From Pictodentalium vernedei (lineage: Eukaryota; Mollusca; Scaphopoda; Dentaliida; Dentaliidae), in NCBI GenBank assembly GCA_031216915.1, contig CM062288.1, forward strand, positions 177,547,919 to 177,611,918: a stretch of DNA of 64,000 nt, written 5' to 3'. Below are positions 55,654 to 64,000 of the stretch, piece by piece (position 1 is the first letter of the stretch; each line of letters opens with the position of its first letter). The position numbers and the translations under genes are program-made. The notes under the pieces were generated by a model that saw only the letters and a list, made by a program, of their open reading frames with translations, had not been told where the DNA came from and made no database searches.

Positions 55654-56930
55654 GTCCAATAAAGTGTCAATGACACTGTAACTTTTCTGTGTGTTATGTT
55701 TGATGAAAAGGATAATGTTCAATGTTTATGAAAGGATTATGAAATAAGACAAGAATTGTGATAATTGGGAATATGTTAATTTCTGTTTCCTGTATTCAAT
55801 ATTCCTGTATTTTCAATAAAAATAATATGGGGTGCAGACTGTTCTACAGAATTGAGGGGTGGGTTAATGTGGCCCTCACAGTTAATGTATATCAATGAAT
55901 GTTACCAATTTACATTGAAATTATTCCAAAACGAGTCATCCTATCAAGTTACAATGAAATCCCTTCATAAATACAGCCTGTAGACTGTGCTACAGGTTTT
56001 TGGGCTTCGGGTCTGTGTAGCCATCATGGTTGACCGATCGCAACCAAAAGGGGACGTCCTCATCTAGACATTATACTGAGTCATCCTACTAAGTTAAAAT
56101 GAAATCCCTTCATAAATATGACCTGTTGTCTGTGCTAAAGCTTTGCAGGTCTTGGGCTCGGGCTGCCGTCATGGTTGAATGATTGTGACCAAAAGAGGAC
56201 ATTCTCATCTAGGCATTATCTGGAGTCATCCTACCAAGTTACAATGAAATCTCTTCATAAATTTGACCTGTAGACTGTGCAAAAAGTTTTTAGGCTTCGG
56301 GTCCCTGTAGCCATCACAGTTGACCAATCGTGACCAAAAGGGGATGGTCTCATCTAGACATTATATGGAGTCAACCTACCAAGTTACAATGAAATCCCTC
56401 TATAAATATGACCTGTAGACTGTGGTAAAGGTTTTGGGCCTGGGCAGTCGTCATGGTTGACAGGTCACGACCAAATGGGGAAGTTCTCATCTAGAGATCA
56501 TACGGAGTCATCCTACCAAGTTACAATGAAATCCCTCCATATTAAATATGACCTGCAGACTGTGCTAAAAGTTTTTTGGTTTCGGGCTTGGGCAGCCGTC
56601 ATGGTTGACAGATCATGACCAAAAGAGGACGTTCTCATCTAGATATTATACAGAGGCATCCTACCAAATTACAATGAAATCCCTTCATATATACGACTTG
56701 TAGACTGTGCTAAAGGTTTTCGGGTTTTGGGCTTGGGCAGCCATCACGGTTGACCAATCATGACCAAAAGGGGATGTTCTCATCTAGACATGACCCCAAA
56801 CCTGCATATAAAATTTCTGTGCTAAAGCAAAATGTGAACAGACTCACAGACTAACAGACTTCCGCATGCGTGATGGCAATAGCATATCTTGACTTGGGCA
56901 CAGCAGAGGTGGTCTAGTCGAGCCCTGGAC
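55654..56930. mobile_element. Helentron/HINE-like array element, family C (copy 3)
   Basis: Opens with AAAGTGTCAATGACACTG like family B. It then runs as eight monomers of about 115-125 bp (GGAGTCATCCTACCAAGTTA, CAATGAAATCCCTTCATAAA, GACCTGTAGACTGTGCTA, CAGCCGTCATGGTTGAC, GACCAAAAGGGGACGTTCTC). ACTCACAGACTAACAGACTT and GATGGCAATAGCATATCTTG follow. The 3' hairpin is not convincing. Confidence 0.65.
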
Positions 56931-57034
56931 CAGTACCAGACTGGTATTTTACAGTCTGATCTGCAACCATGTTGACTACAGGTTAAGGCAGAACCTTACA
57001 CAACTATCAGATTACACTTGAAGAGTGTGAATAG

Positions 57035-57212
57035 ATACAAATTTTCATTTTGTTCTCAAAAACATAGCCCATGACTCATCACTGGAACTAGCTTGAAAAA
57101 AGTAATAAAATTTGAATGACAGTTTTTGTGAATAGAGCTGACTGGATATGGTCATCACATTAACCCTTTACCCAATGCACACAATAACAAAATTTTGTTT
57201 ACACTTTTGTGA
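57035..57212. repeat. Truncated M1 MITE pieces
   Basis: TTTTGTTCTCAAAAACATAG and GAATAGAGCTGACTGG are from the M1 core and right end. The following TTAACCCTTTACCCAATGCA is a fresh M1 left end, which breaks off at 57,212 where M2 starts. Confidence 0.55.
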
Positions 57213-57214
57213 GT

Positions 57215-57655
57215 TATACAGTGGTACCCTGTTAATTGAATAGCCACTTTGCCAATGAAAATTATTCCATTAACAGGCATATTCAATTAACAGGAACTGT
57301 GTCACTTTCCTGTTTTCTGGAGATAAACTTAGCATTTATTCTATTATATCTTGTTTGACAGAGCTCCATGAGGTCTGTCAAACAAGATATAGTAGATTAA
57401 ATGCCTGTATTGGATTACTGAGGCCAAACAGGTCTACAAAAAAAGGAAAACTGGGGAGAGTCAGGGTTTCTCGAAAGGTTACAAGATTTTTTATTCTATT
57501 AACAGGAGTTTACTCTAAAACCTATATTCAATTGACAGGTCAAATTTGTACTGGAGGTATGGTAAACTGTTTTGTATTGGGAAATTATATTCAATTAACA
57601 GGGTTATTCAGTTAAGAGATATCCAATTAAGTGGGCTCCACAGTACCACTTTCCA
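57215..57655. mobile_element. MITE M2, most complete copy
   Basis: Left ACAGTGGTACCCTGTTAATT and right AATTAAGTGGGCTCCACAGT form imperfect terminal inverted repeats. The core palindrome TATATCTTGTTTGACAGAGC / TCTGTCAAACAAGATATA lies at about 57,346-57,392. Several copies of ATTCAATTAACAG fill the flanks. The family is present at six or more sites here. Confidence 0.72.
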
Positions 57656-58084
57656 TTCTATTCAACACCCTTAAATTATCAAACAAGAGGCCCCAAGGGG
57701 CCTTAATCACTCACCTGACAAAATGGTTCAAAGAAGTATTTGGGATCACATTCAGTTAGACATGGTTCATCAACACTACAAAGAAATGAAGTGATGAATG
57801 GCAAATTTTAGGGAAAACACTAAGGAATGGATTTGACCAAATTGAATCTAACCTGCTCCCCTCCCCCCCCCCCCCCCCCCAAAGAGAGCCAAAATATTAA
57901 GCCACAGACTCAAATTGAACAAACTTGAATCCAATCCCCCTTGAGATGTTATATACCAAACATGAAAGAACTCTGACTGGTGGATCTGAAGAAGGTTTTT
58001 TTAAAGAAATGTCCTCACATTGCTCCAAGTTAAAATTTGCCCCCCCCCCCCTCCCCCCCCCCCCCCCCCACCTTCATAGAAATC

Positions 58085-58645
58085 TAAATGAAAGTGTCAA
58101 TGACACTGCAGCTCAATGTTTATGAAATGATTATGAAAAAGATAAGAATTGTGAAATTGAGAATAAGTTAATTTCTGTTCCATGACAAATTCCACACACA
58201 TATATGGGACTTGATAATTATCTATAATTAGCTAATTTAACACATGGCTCCTTGATGGTGTGAAGAAATAACCTGTCATCTGACACTTGGCCACTTGATG
58301 CAGACCAGATGTGAAAAGCAGACTTGAGATTTAATGTTGATAGTAATATTAGTTCACCTATATTAAATGAATTCAATGATGTTGGTTTATTTTTTCTTGA
58401 AATGATAAAAAGCAATGCTATCAACATCTACTGAGTATGAAAATAATTTGTCAGACAAAATCTGGTTTGGATTACCTCTGCTGGTGATGGCCAGTTGTTT
58501 CAATGAGTTTGATGGCATCAGTAGCAACTTGGTCAGAGATGTGTGACCATGAGGTGTTGATGACCTGACATGACAAACCAGAAGGTCTTTAGTCACTGTT
58601 CCTTTACAATTTTCACTTATACCTAAGTGAAGAATGAACAGCTTA
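58085..58645. mobile_element. Nested insert with family-B-like 5' end
   Basis: AAATGAAAGTGTCAATGACA then CTGCAGCTCAATG opens it. The first 100 bp match the start of 55,654 (AATGTTTATGAAA, GATAAGAATTGTG, TTAATTTCTGTTCC). The remaining roughly 430 bp has no other copy in the window. Array monomers of family A flank it on both sides. The 3' end was placed where ATTCTGACTGGTGG resumes and is approximate. Confidence 0.5.
58476..58564 (-). other. Candidate exon (89 nt), possibly captured
   Basis: On the minus strand a pyrimidine-leaning tract ending GTTTGTCATGTCAG precedes the stretch, and GTAATCC follows it, matching both splice-site consensuses. The open phase reads VINTSWSHISDQ then VATDAIKLIETTGHHQQ, with a natural-looking composition and no low complexity. 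No family was identified. It is a candidate only: another phase is also open across it, and short chance exons are common. Its place inside a Helentron-like insert would fit gene-fragment capture. Confidence 0.25.
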
Positions 58646-60190
58646 CATAGAATTTAGATTCTGACTGGTGGATCTGAAGAAGATTTTTAAAGAAATTTTC
58701 TCATATTGCATTAAGTTAAAAAATTGGGCTCCCTGGGCCTCGATTTGAACAAGCATAAATCTGACCCCGCTAGAGATGTTGTATACCAAATATGAAAGGA
58801 TTCTGACTGGTGGATCTGACGAAGAAGATTATTAAAGAGATTTCCTCATATTGCACTAAGTTAAAATTCGGACTCCCACAGGAAGTCCAAATATAAACCC
58901 AGGGACTCAATTTGAACAACATGAATCTGACCCACATAGAGATGTTATATATGAAATAGGAAAAGATTCTGACTGGTGGTGCTGAAGAGGATTTTTAAAG
59001 AAATTTCCTCATATTGCACTAAGTTAAAATTCTGGCTCTCATAGGGAGCCCAAATATAAACCCAGGAACTCAATTTGAACAAACATGAGTCTGACCCCCC
59101 CCCTAGAGATGATGTATACCAAATATGAAGGATTCTGACTGGTGGAAATGAAGAAGAGGATTTGTAAAGAAATTTCCTCATATTGCACTAAGTTAAAATT
59201 CGGGCCCCCGTAAGAAGCCCAAATATTAACTGTGAGACTTGATTCCAACAAACTTGAATCTGACCCTCGTAACAATGATGTTTCCCCAGTATTAAAACAT
59301 TCTGACCAGTGGTTCTGAAGAAGAAGATTTTTAAAGCTTATTTCCCATATTGCCCTAAGAAAAGATTTTGGCTCCTGCATTTAGACCAAATACGAACCGA
59401 GGGGCTTAAATTGAACACACTTGTATCTGACCCCCTAGGATGCTGTATGCCAAATATAAGAAGATTCTGATCTGTGGTTCTGGAGAAGAGAATTTTTTTA
59501 ATATTTGCAAATATGCTATGTATTTTTTCGACGCCCTCTTCAGAGCACCCTAACAAAACAGATGACCATTTTTTTTTACAATTGATTCTACTGGTCCTAA
59601 GGATGCTTCATACCAAATAAGAGTTCTCTGATCCATGTGGTTTGGGAAATATGGGCATTTGAAAATATTTTCTATTTTTAGCTCCTGGGGTTCCCACGGG
59701 GAACATGGGGAATTTTTTTAGCATGAATCAAGTACTTTTGACTCAATAATACCACATACCGAATTTCATTCAAATTGGACCATCGGTTCAGAAAATAGAA
59801 ATTTTGGGTGAGGCCAAAAATCTTGCCCCTCCCATTACAAAGGCAAATATTGCTCCATGAACTTCATTTGAACAAACTTTATACTACACCTCAGAAGAAA
59901 GCTCCATACCAAATATCAAGTCATTGTACCCACTGGTTCATGAGAAGAAGATTTTTCGAGAATATTTTAGCATTTTCCCCCACCCCCTCCCTATTGAGCA
60001 TGGAAACTTTATTTGAACCAAATTGAATGGACATATGATAGGGACTATGCACATCAAATTTGGTTCAATTTGGCCCATGGGTTTAGGAGGAGAAGTCGAT
60101 AATGTAAAGTTCATGCAGGACGGACAACGGATGGCAGACAGAAAGTGATCACTAGAGCTCCCTCTGACTTTCAGACAGGTGAGCAAAAAA

Positions 60191-60994
60191 AAAAAACACA
60201 TTCACAACCTTGTATTTGCTTCCTTTGCATACTTCCCCAAAATGTTCACAAGGAATACCCCCTTTTCATTTTATTCAGCACACAAGAATTATAGAGAAAA
60301 CACCTTCAAACCTTGGGTTGTAGAGGATACTCTCTGCACCCTTATTTTCCTCCCATACCATGGTGGCTATCTTACGTTACCTAGTGCATTTTGCAAAACT
60401 TTTTGCGAGATATACCCCTTTCCATTTTCTTCAGCACCCTCAAATTATCAAAGGAACATCTTTAAATGGTCATGGGGCCCCCGATTTTTCTCCTACTATA
60501 TGCAGCCAAATTGCTCTAGAAGCTATCTGATTATTAGTTTTATGTCGATTATGAAGTTCATTTCACACAAGATTATCAAATATGCCATGACTGGATCACA
60601 CCTGCAAATTCATTTCTTGAATAACTAAGCAATTTCATTTTTCACCTCAAAAAGATAACTAAAAACTCCTTCACCTAAACAATCTTAATGGGCTCATGGC
60701 AATGAGGGGATCATGAAGTATGTTTTGGGAGAAAAAACTGAAAATAATAATTAAAGTTCAATGGAACTCTGCTTGTGCTTCAAGCATAGCATTGTATTAA
60801 GTAAGTGCACTCCCACATTAAGTCCATTTATTCAATTCTATTATCACTGCAATAGCTGGCTATACCTGGATTATGTTTGCATGATTTCAATAGCAAGCAT
60901 TTCAATTGTTTGTACAATAAATGAATAAATCTAATTGACTGTTATGGTTAATTAGATTATATTTAAATGGAAGATTGAAACATGCACATTTTTT
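60191..60994. other. Intergenic with an eroded MITE core, no gene
   Basis: At 60,600-60,760 fragments such as AATAACTAAGCAATTTCATT, GAGGGGATCATGAAGTATGT and GAGAAAAAACTG resemble a worn M1 core. The 149-codon open frame at 60,179-60,628 has no recognised motif. Confidence 0.4.
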
Positions 60995-61460
60995 TTTTAC
61001 CAGGGCTTATATTTCATCTAAATTTGGGAGAATCCATTTGGATTCTCACAAAAATTGTTGCGATAATCCATACCTGCTATGAGTGTCACAGGATGAGGCC
61101 ACCATGGTTGAACCTCTGTTGTATACTGATAACACATGTTAACCCTTTACCCAACACAGTTTTTTAATTTTTAAAACAGACTGAGGTTGATAATTTAAAA
61201 AAAAATAAATAATATTTACCAATAAACGCATACCAATATTGAGCCAGTTCCAATGACAGCCATATTTGTACAATTATATCGAAAAAGTGTCAGAATATTT
61301 TAGGTCATGTTAGCATTGTATTGGTTAATTTGCTGCTGCTATGTTAGGTAAAGAGTTAAACTGACTCGATTCTTATCACGTGAATCCTAGCAGAGGTGCA
61401 GCAAGAATCTACATGGATTTTCATTGGTTTTGTTGCACAAATCTTTGCATGAATTGATTA
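60995..61460. repeat. Dispersed segment R5 (copy 2), without Tc1
   Basis: Matches 4,640-6,620 on both sides of the included M1 element but has no Tc1. A small local hairpin GAATCCATTTGGATTC is unique to this copy. Confidence 0.75.
61139..61359. mobile_element. TTAA-type MITE M1 inside R5 (no Tc1)
   Basis: TTAACCCTTTACCCAACACA at the left, ATGTTAGGTAAAGAGTTAA at the right. It corresponds to the split copy at 4,787-6,527. The left arm of the central palindrome is deleted here, leaving TTGAGCCAGTTCCAATGACA. Confidence 0.8.
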
Positions 61461-61504
61461 TAATAAAAACCCTGTTTATTGAGGACAGCATTTGATTGTT
61501 TGCG

Positions 61505-61680
61505 GGTGGTTTTATTGGGGTGGAGACGAGTTCAGGACAGTTTCAGTATCCACGGAACTATCACAATATAAGTATAGTCACATTTTGCCAATTCCTTATA
61601 GATTATGCTGCCAACTTAGAGGACTCCTATGAACTAAGACATTGGTTACTAACTCCCATTATACCATTTTTGTGACCTGT
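61505..61680 (+). mobile_element. S2 element, worn copy
   Basis: GGTGGTTTTATTGGGGTGGA then ATCCACGG, GATTATGCTGCCAACTTAGA and ACATTGGTTACTAACTCCCA followed by TTATACCATTTT keep the S2 block order with many changes. Confidence 0.45.
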
Positions 61681-61724
61681 GCATCATGTTGTATTTCCTA
61701 AAGGGTTTTCAAAATTTAAAGAGC

Positions 61725-62112
61725 ATTTATTCTTCTTGTGAACCAGGATTTACTCTTGTGAAAAACCTGGATTCAGCTGAATTATTTTCAAACTACCTGT
61801 GGAGCCAATACTTGTTGGATATTATTTCCAATTGAATTTTACTGAGTAAGTTCTTTAATGTAATTTATTGGATACTGCTGGAGTTATGAGTGAACATTTC
61901 TTCATCACATCTGTTGTTGGATTCTAATGAAGTTTATTTTGGACTAAATGAAATGTATTTCTGTTTAATTTTTCTGTTAACAATACATTGTAAAAGATAT
62001 TGTAACAGTTTCTTTTCATATTTTTTTTATTATTAAATTTCAGAATAGATAAATTGGCGTTATTGTTGTTGGATCTCAGATTTCATTCTGTTTTTTAGAA
62101 TTATTATTACAT
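61725..62112 (+). repeat. LTR-like dispersed repeat (copy 2, partial)
   Basis: Corresponds to the last 450 bp of 30,675-31,539 and ends ATTACATACCATAACA. Divergence is substantial. No 5' part is present. Confidence 0.5.
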
Positions 62113-62127
62113 ACCATAACAATACCT

Positions 62128-62287
62128 CAGTACAGCACACCACCGTGCCCTCATATGGGCAATTAGGTTCTCAATCAAGCATTTTGCCCAAGGACAGAAC
62201 ACTGTTACTGCTGGTCAGGATCGAACGGTGAACCAATCAGTTTAAAGACCAATGCTCTGACCACTGAGCTACCACCATGCCCCCCCC
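62128..62287 (-). mobile_element. SINE S1, 5' half, minus strand
   Basis: CAGCACACCACCGTGCCCTC, ATTTTGCCCAAGGACAGAAC, GGATCGAACGGTGAACC (B box complement) and GACCACTGAGCTACCACC (A box complement). The 3' body is missing. Confidence 0.75.
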
Positions 62288-62324
62288 CAAAAATGTGTTA
62301 ATTTTTCCTCCACTGATAATTAGG

Positions 62325-62420
62325 ACTGCAACGATTAATCATGATACGCTTCAACCGCGATACATTGCTCGCGATTCAATGTGTATCATTGTCCACTATG
62401 TATCACGATACAATAAATAT
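62325..62420. repeat. hAT-like MITE end
   Basis: GGACTGCAACGATTAATCAT then GATACG, followed by alternating ATCACGATAC/GTATCATTG blocks. This resembles the GGGCTGCAACGATTAATCG ends of hAT-type MITEs known from animals. The other end was not seen. Confidence 0.4.
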
Positions 62421-62582
62421 AAATAATATCATGAAAAACAACTTCTTGGATTTTGAAAACTAGTTCAAGGAAACCCTACTTTTGCATACCAACATTGATG
62501 GTGATAAATATGCCTTTAACAGGATTATTCATTTAAACAAAATTTGGTGAATTCCATCAATTTTACTAAATATTTATTTGAT

Positions 62583-62655
62583 TAATCCATTATATCTTGT
62601 TTGACAGAGCTCACTGAACTCTGTCAAAAAAGATATAAGAGATTAAATGTTGAGA
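62583..62655. repeat. M2-type palindrome
   Basis: TATATCTTGTTTGACAGAGC then TCACTGAACTCTGTCAAAAA and AGATATA; same core as 57,346 and 52,883. Confidence 0.75.
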
Positions 62656-62787
62656 GCATACTTTCAGAGAGGAAAAAAGCACTGAAAAATGGGTCATAAA
62701 ATCAAAACCTTAAATTACTTAATGTCATGGGTTATCACATTGAGAAGATACCTATTGTAATAGAAGGAAACTACTGGAAGTGAATAC

Positions 62788-63060
62788 ATCAGGGATGAGA
62801 GTACAAGACAATAAAATTAGCTGAAATAAGCTGAAACTCCCATATTTTTTTACATGACAACTGATTAAAATAAAATTTCTTCTGAAAATAAAAGGACAAA
62901 TGGTTAAGATGTCACTTGGTAGAGATTTTATTTCTATAAATTTACATGAAAATGGTCTTCAAGACCATTTTCATGTAAATTTATAGCAAAAAAAAATTTC
63001 ATCCTTTTAATAATAAATTAGCTGAAATCATCTAATTAGCTGAACTCTCTCATCCCTGAT
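62788..63060. mobile_element. MITE with ATCAGGGATGAGAG terminal repeats
   Basis: ATCAGGGATGAGAG at the left and CTCTCATCCCTGAT at the right are exact complements, each followed inward by copies of TTAGCTGAA. The centre is the perfect palindrome 62,934-62,986. It ends about 25 bp before the LINE frame opens. Confidence 0.85.
62934..62986. repeat. Perfect palindrome, 26-bp arms, 1-nt centre
   Basis: CTATAAATTTACATGAAAAT then GGTCTT, one C, then the exact complement. A structure this perfect is either young or maintained. Confidence 0.95.
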
Positions 63061-63084
63061 ACATGCAGTTCCTAAAGTAGCTGA

Positions 63085-64000
63085 CATCTGTTGTTGTATG
63101 CCAGGAGAGATCATGTGTATCATGATATATACAATGGCAAATCAGTCGTTGATTATGCTGTTGTCAGTGAGCCTCTTCTTGGTCGCGTGCCTGTTTTTAA
63201 AGTTAATAAACTAAATATTTTCTCGGACCATTGTCAACTCTGGTATGTACTAAAAGTTTCGTACAAAGTTGAAAAGAGAATGGACATTGAAATGCAAACC
63301 CCATCGCGATTCATATGGGATGACCAGGCAAAGGGTAGTTATGTTGATGCATTCAGGTCTATTGAAACACGTGCACGCTTGGAAAATTTCCTTCAGACTG
63401 AATTTTCCAACTGCGATTTAGAATTATCAGCGTTTGAAAATATCATCCACGATGTTTCCAAAAAATGCTTAAAAACAAAAGGTATGAGAAATAGAAAATC
63501 GGGGAAAAGAAAGCCCCCCAAACCCTGGTATGATAGCACCTGTCACAAAATGAAAAAGCATTTAGTTCACCAAAGATATTTATTCCAGAAATTCCACAGT
63601 GACCCGGTTGTACGTGGCAGATATTACGTCTGTAAACGCAAATACGTGAAGGTTCTAAAACTTAGAAAAAAACAGTACAAGGAAGACATTATTAGGAAGC
63701 TGGATACTATGCATAGCGCTAATCCTAAATGCTTTTGGGAAACTGTAAACAAGTTACAGAATGAATTGAATGAAAAAGATGAATCATCCGATAATATTTC
63801 AATAAGCTCCTGGAAAAAACATATGTTACTGGGCAATCCGAAGCCCAATAGCAGATTTGATGAGGAGTTTCGGGAAAGGGTGGAACGAAACCTCCCAGAC
63901 ATCGAATTATCGGCTTCCCTGTCTAATCCGTTAGATTTTCCAATTTCGGATGAAGAAATGAGCTGTGCCATTTCGAAACTGAAAGCTGGAAAATCTGAAG
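63085..64000 (+). CDS. LINE ORF2 (endonuclease end to RT start), runs off window
   Basis: An uninterrupted frame of 305 codons with no stop before the window edge. It opens after a TGA at 63,082 without a plausible start, so the element looks 5'-truncated. KSVVDYAVVSEPLLG and FSDHCQLWYV are the last two conserved blocks (Asp/His) of an apurinic-type endonuclease, at residues about 18-57. Then come a basic linker (RKSGKRKPPKPWYDSTCHKM), KRKYVKVLKLRKKQYKED and NPKCFWETVNKLQ. EEMSCAISKLKAGKSE is the entry to the reverse transcriptase. The order is that of non-LTR retrotransposon ORF2, which nicks and copies into chromosomal DNA. The clade (CR1-, RTE- or Jockey-like) is not resolved. The open frame suggests a fairly young copy. 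Confidence 0.87.

Larger units (their letters stand above)
57682..60190. mobile_element. Helentron/HINE-like element, family A (copy 4)
   Basis: Start AAACAAGAGGCCCCAAGGGG then TTAATCACTCACCTGAC; end GACTTTCAGACAGGTGAGCA then a poly(A). CACCTG and CAGGTG are the complementary subterminal pair in this copy. Monomers lie at 57,950 and, after the nested insert, 58,660-59,500. The shared 3' block runs from about 59,520, and GCAGGACGGACAACGGATGG precedes the end. Confidence 0.74.

Noticed and set aside
60179-60628. 149-codon plus-strand open frame starting in a poly-lysine
   Set aside because: Starts in the poly(A) beside a repeat terminus and shows no motif.
63624-63971. 115-codon minus-strand frame at the right edge
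   Set aside because: Lies antisense to the recognisable LINE reading frame.

Overview
This is a eukaryotic, AT-rich, gene-poor window built almost entirely from transposable elements of several classes, many nested in one another. The mixture (tRNA-headed SINEs ending in a CCCAATAAA-type tail, tandem-array elements with GACGGACAGACGGA-like microsatellites resembling the bivalve pearl family, DIRS-type retroelements, TTAA-flanked palindromic MITEs and decayed Tc1 elements) points to a marine mollusc, most likely a bivalve. That assignment is an inference. I see no intact host gene; one 89-nt exon-like stretch (58,476-58,564) is the only candidate.

Layout. 1-8 kb: MITEs, a tRNA-derived SINE and a decayed Tc1/mariner element (4,891-6,386) sitting inside a TTAA-flanked MITE. 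9-16.4 kb: three tandem-array (Helentron/HINE-like) elements. 17-25 kb: MITEs, SINEs, foldbacks and a second, more eroded Tc1 transposase. 26.0-30.0 kb: a DIRS-type tyrosine-recombinase retroelement on the minus strand (DIRS-a). 30.7-33.2 kb: an LTR-like repeat and another tandem array. 33.9-37.8 kb: a family-A array element with a family-B element nested in it. 37.8-44.4 kb: a second, longer DIRS-type element (DIRS-b), also on the minus strand. 45.3-48.0 kb: array element. 48-57 kb: SINEs, foldbacks and MITEs. 57.7-60.2 kb: array element with a nested insert. 61-63 kb: MITEs and repeats. 63.1-64.0 kb: the start of an open LINE reading frame that leaves the window.

The most informative structure is the DIRS pair. 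Each has inverted terminal repeats of about 220-275 bp and, just inside the 3' ITR, an internal complementary region that is the reverse complement of the two outer ends joined together. This is the DIRS1 hallmark and can be read directly from the bases. Both copies are broken, in complementary ways: DIRS-a lacks nearly all of gag, while DIRS-b keeps gag but has lost the first catalytic box of its recombinase. The array families A, B and C share Helentron-like ends (subterminal inverted repeats around AGCTCA/TGAGCT, and a short 3' hairpin). No RNA genes, CRISPR arrays or operon-like organisation were seen.
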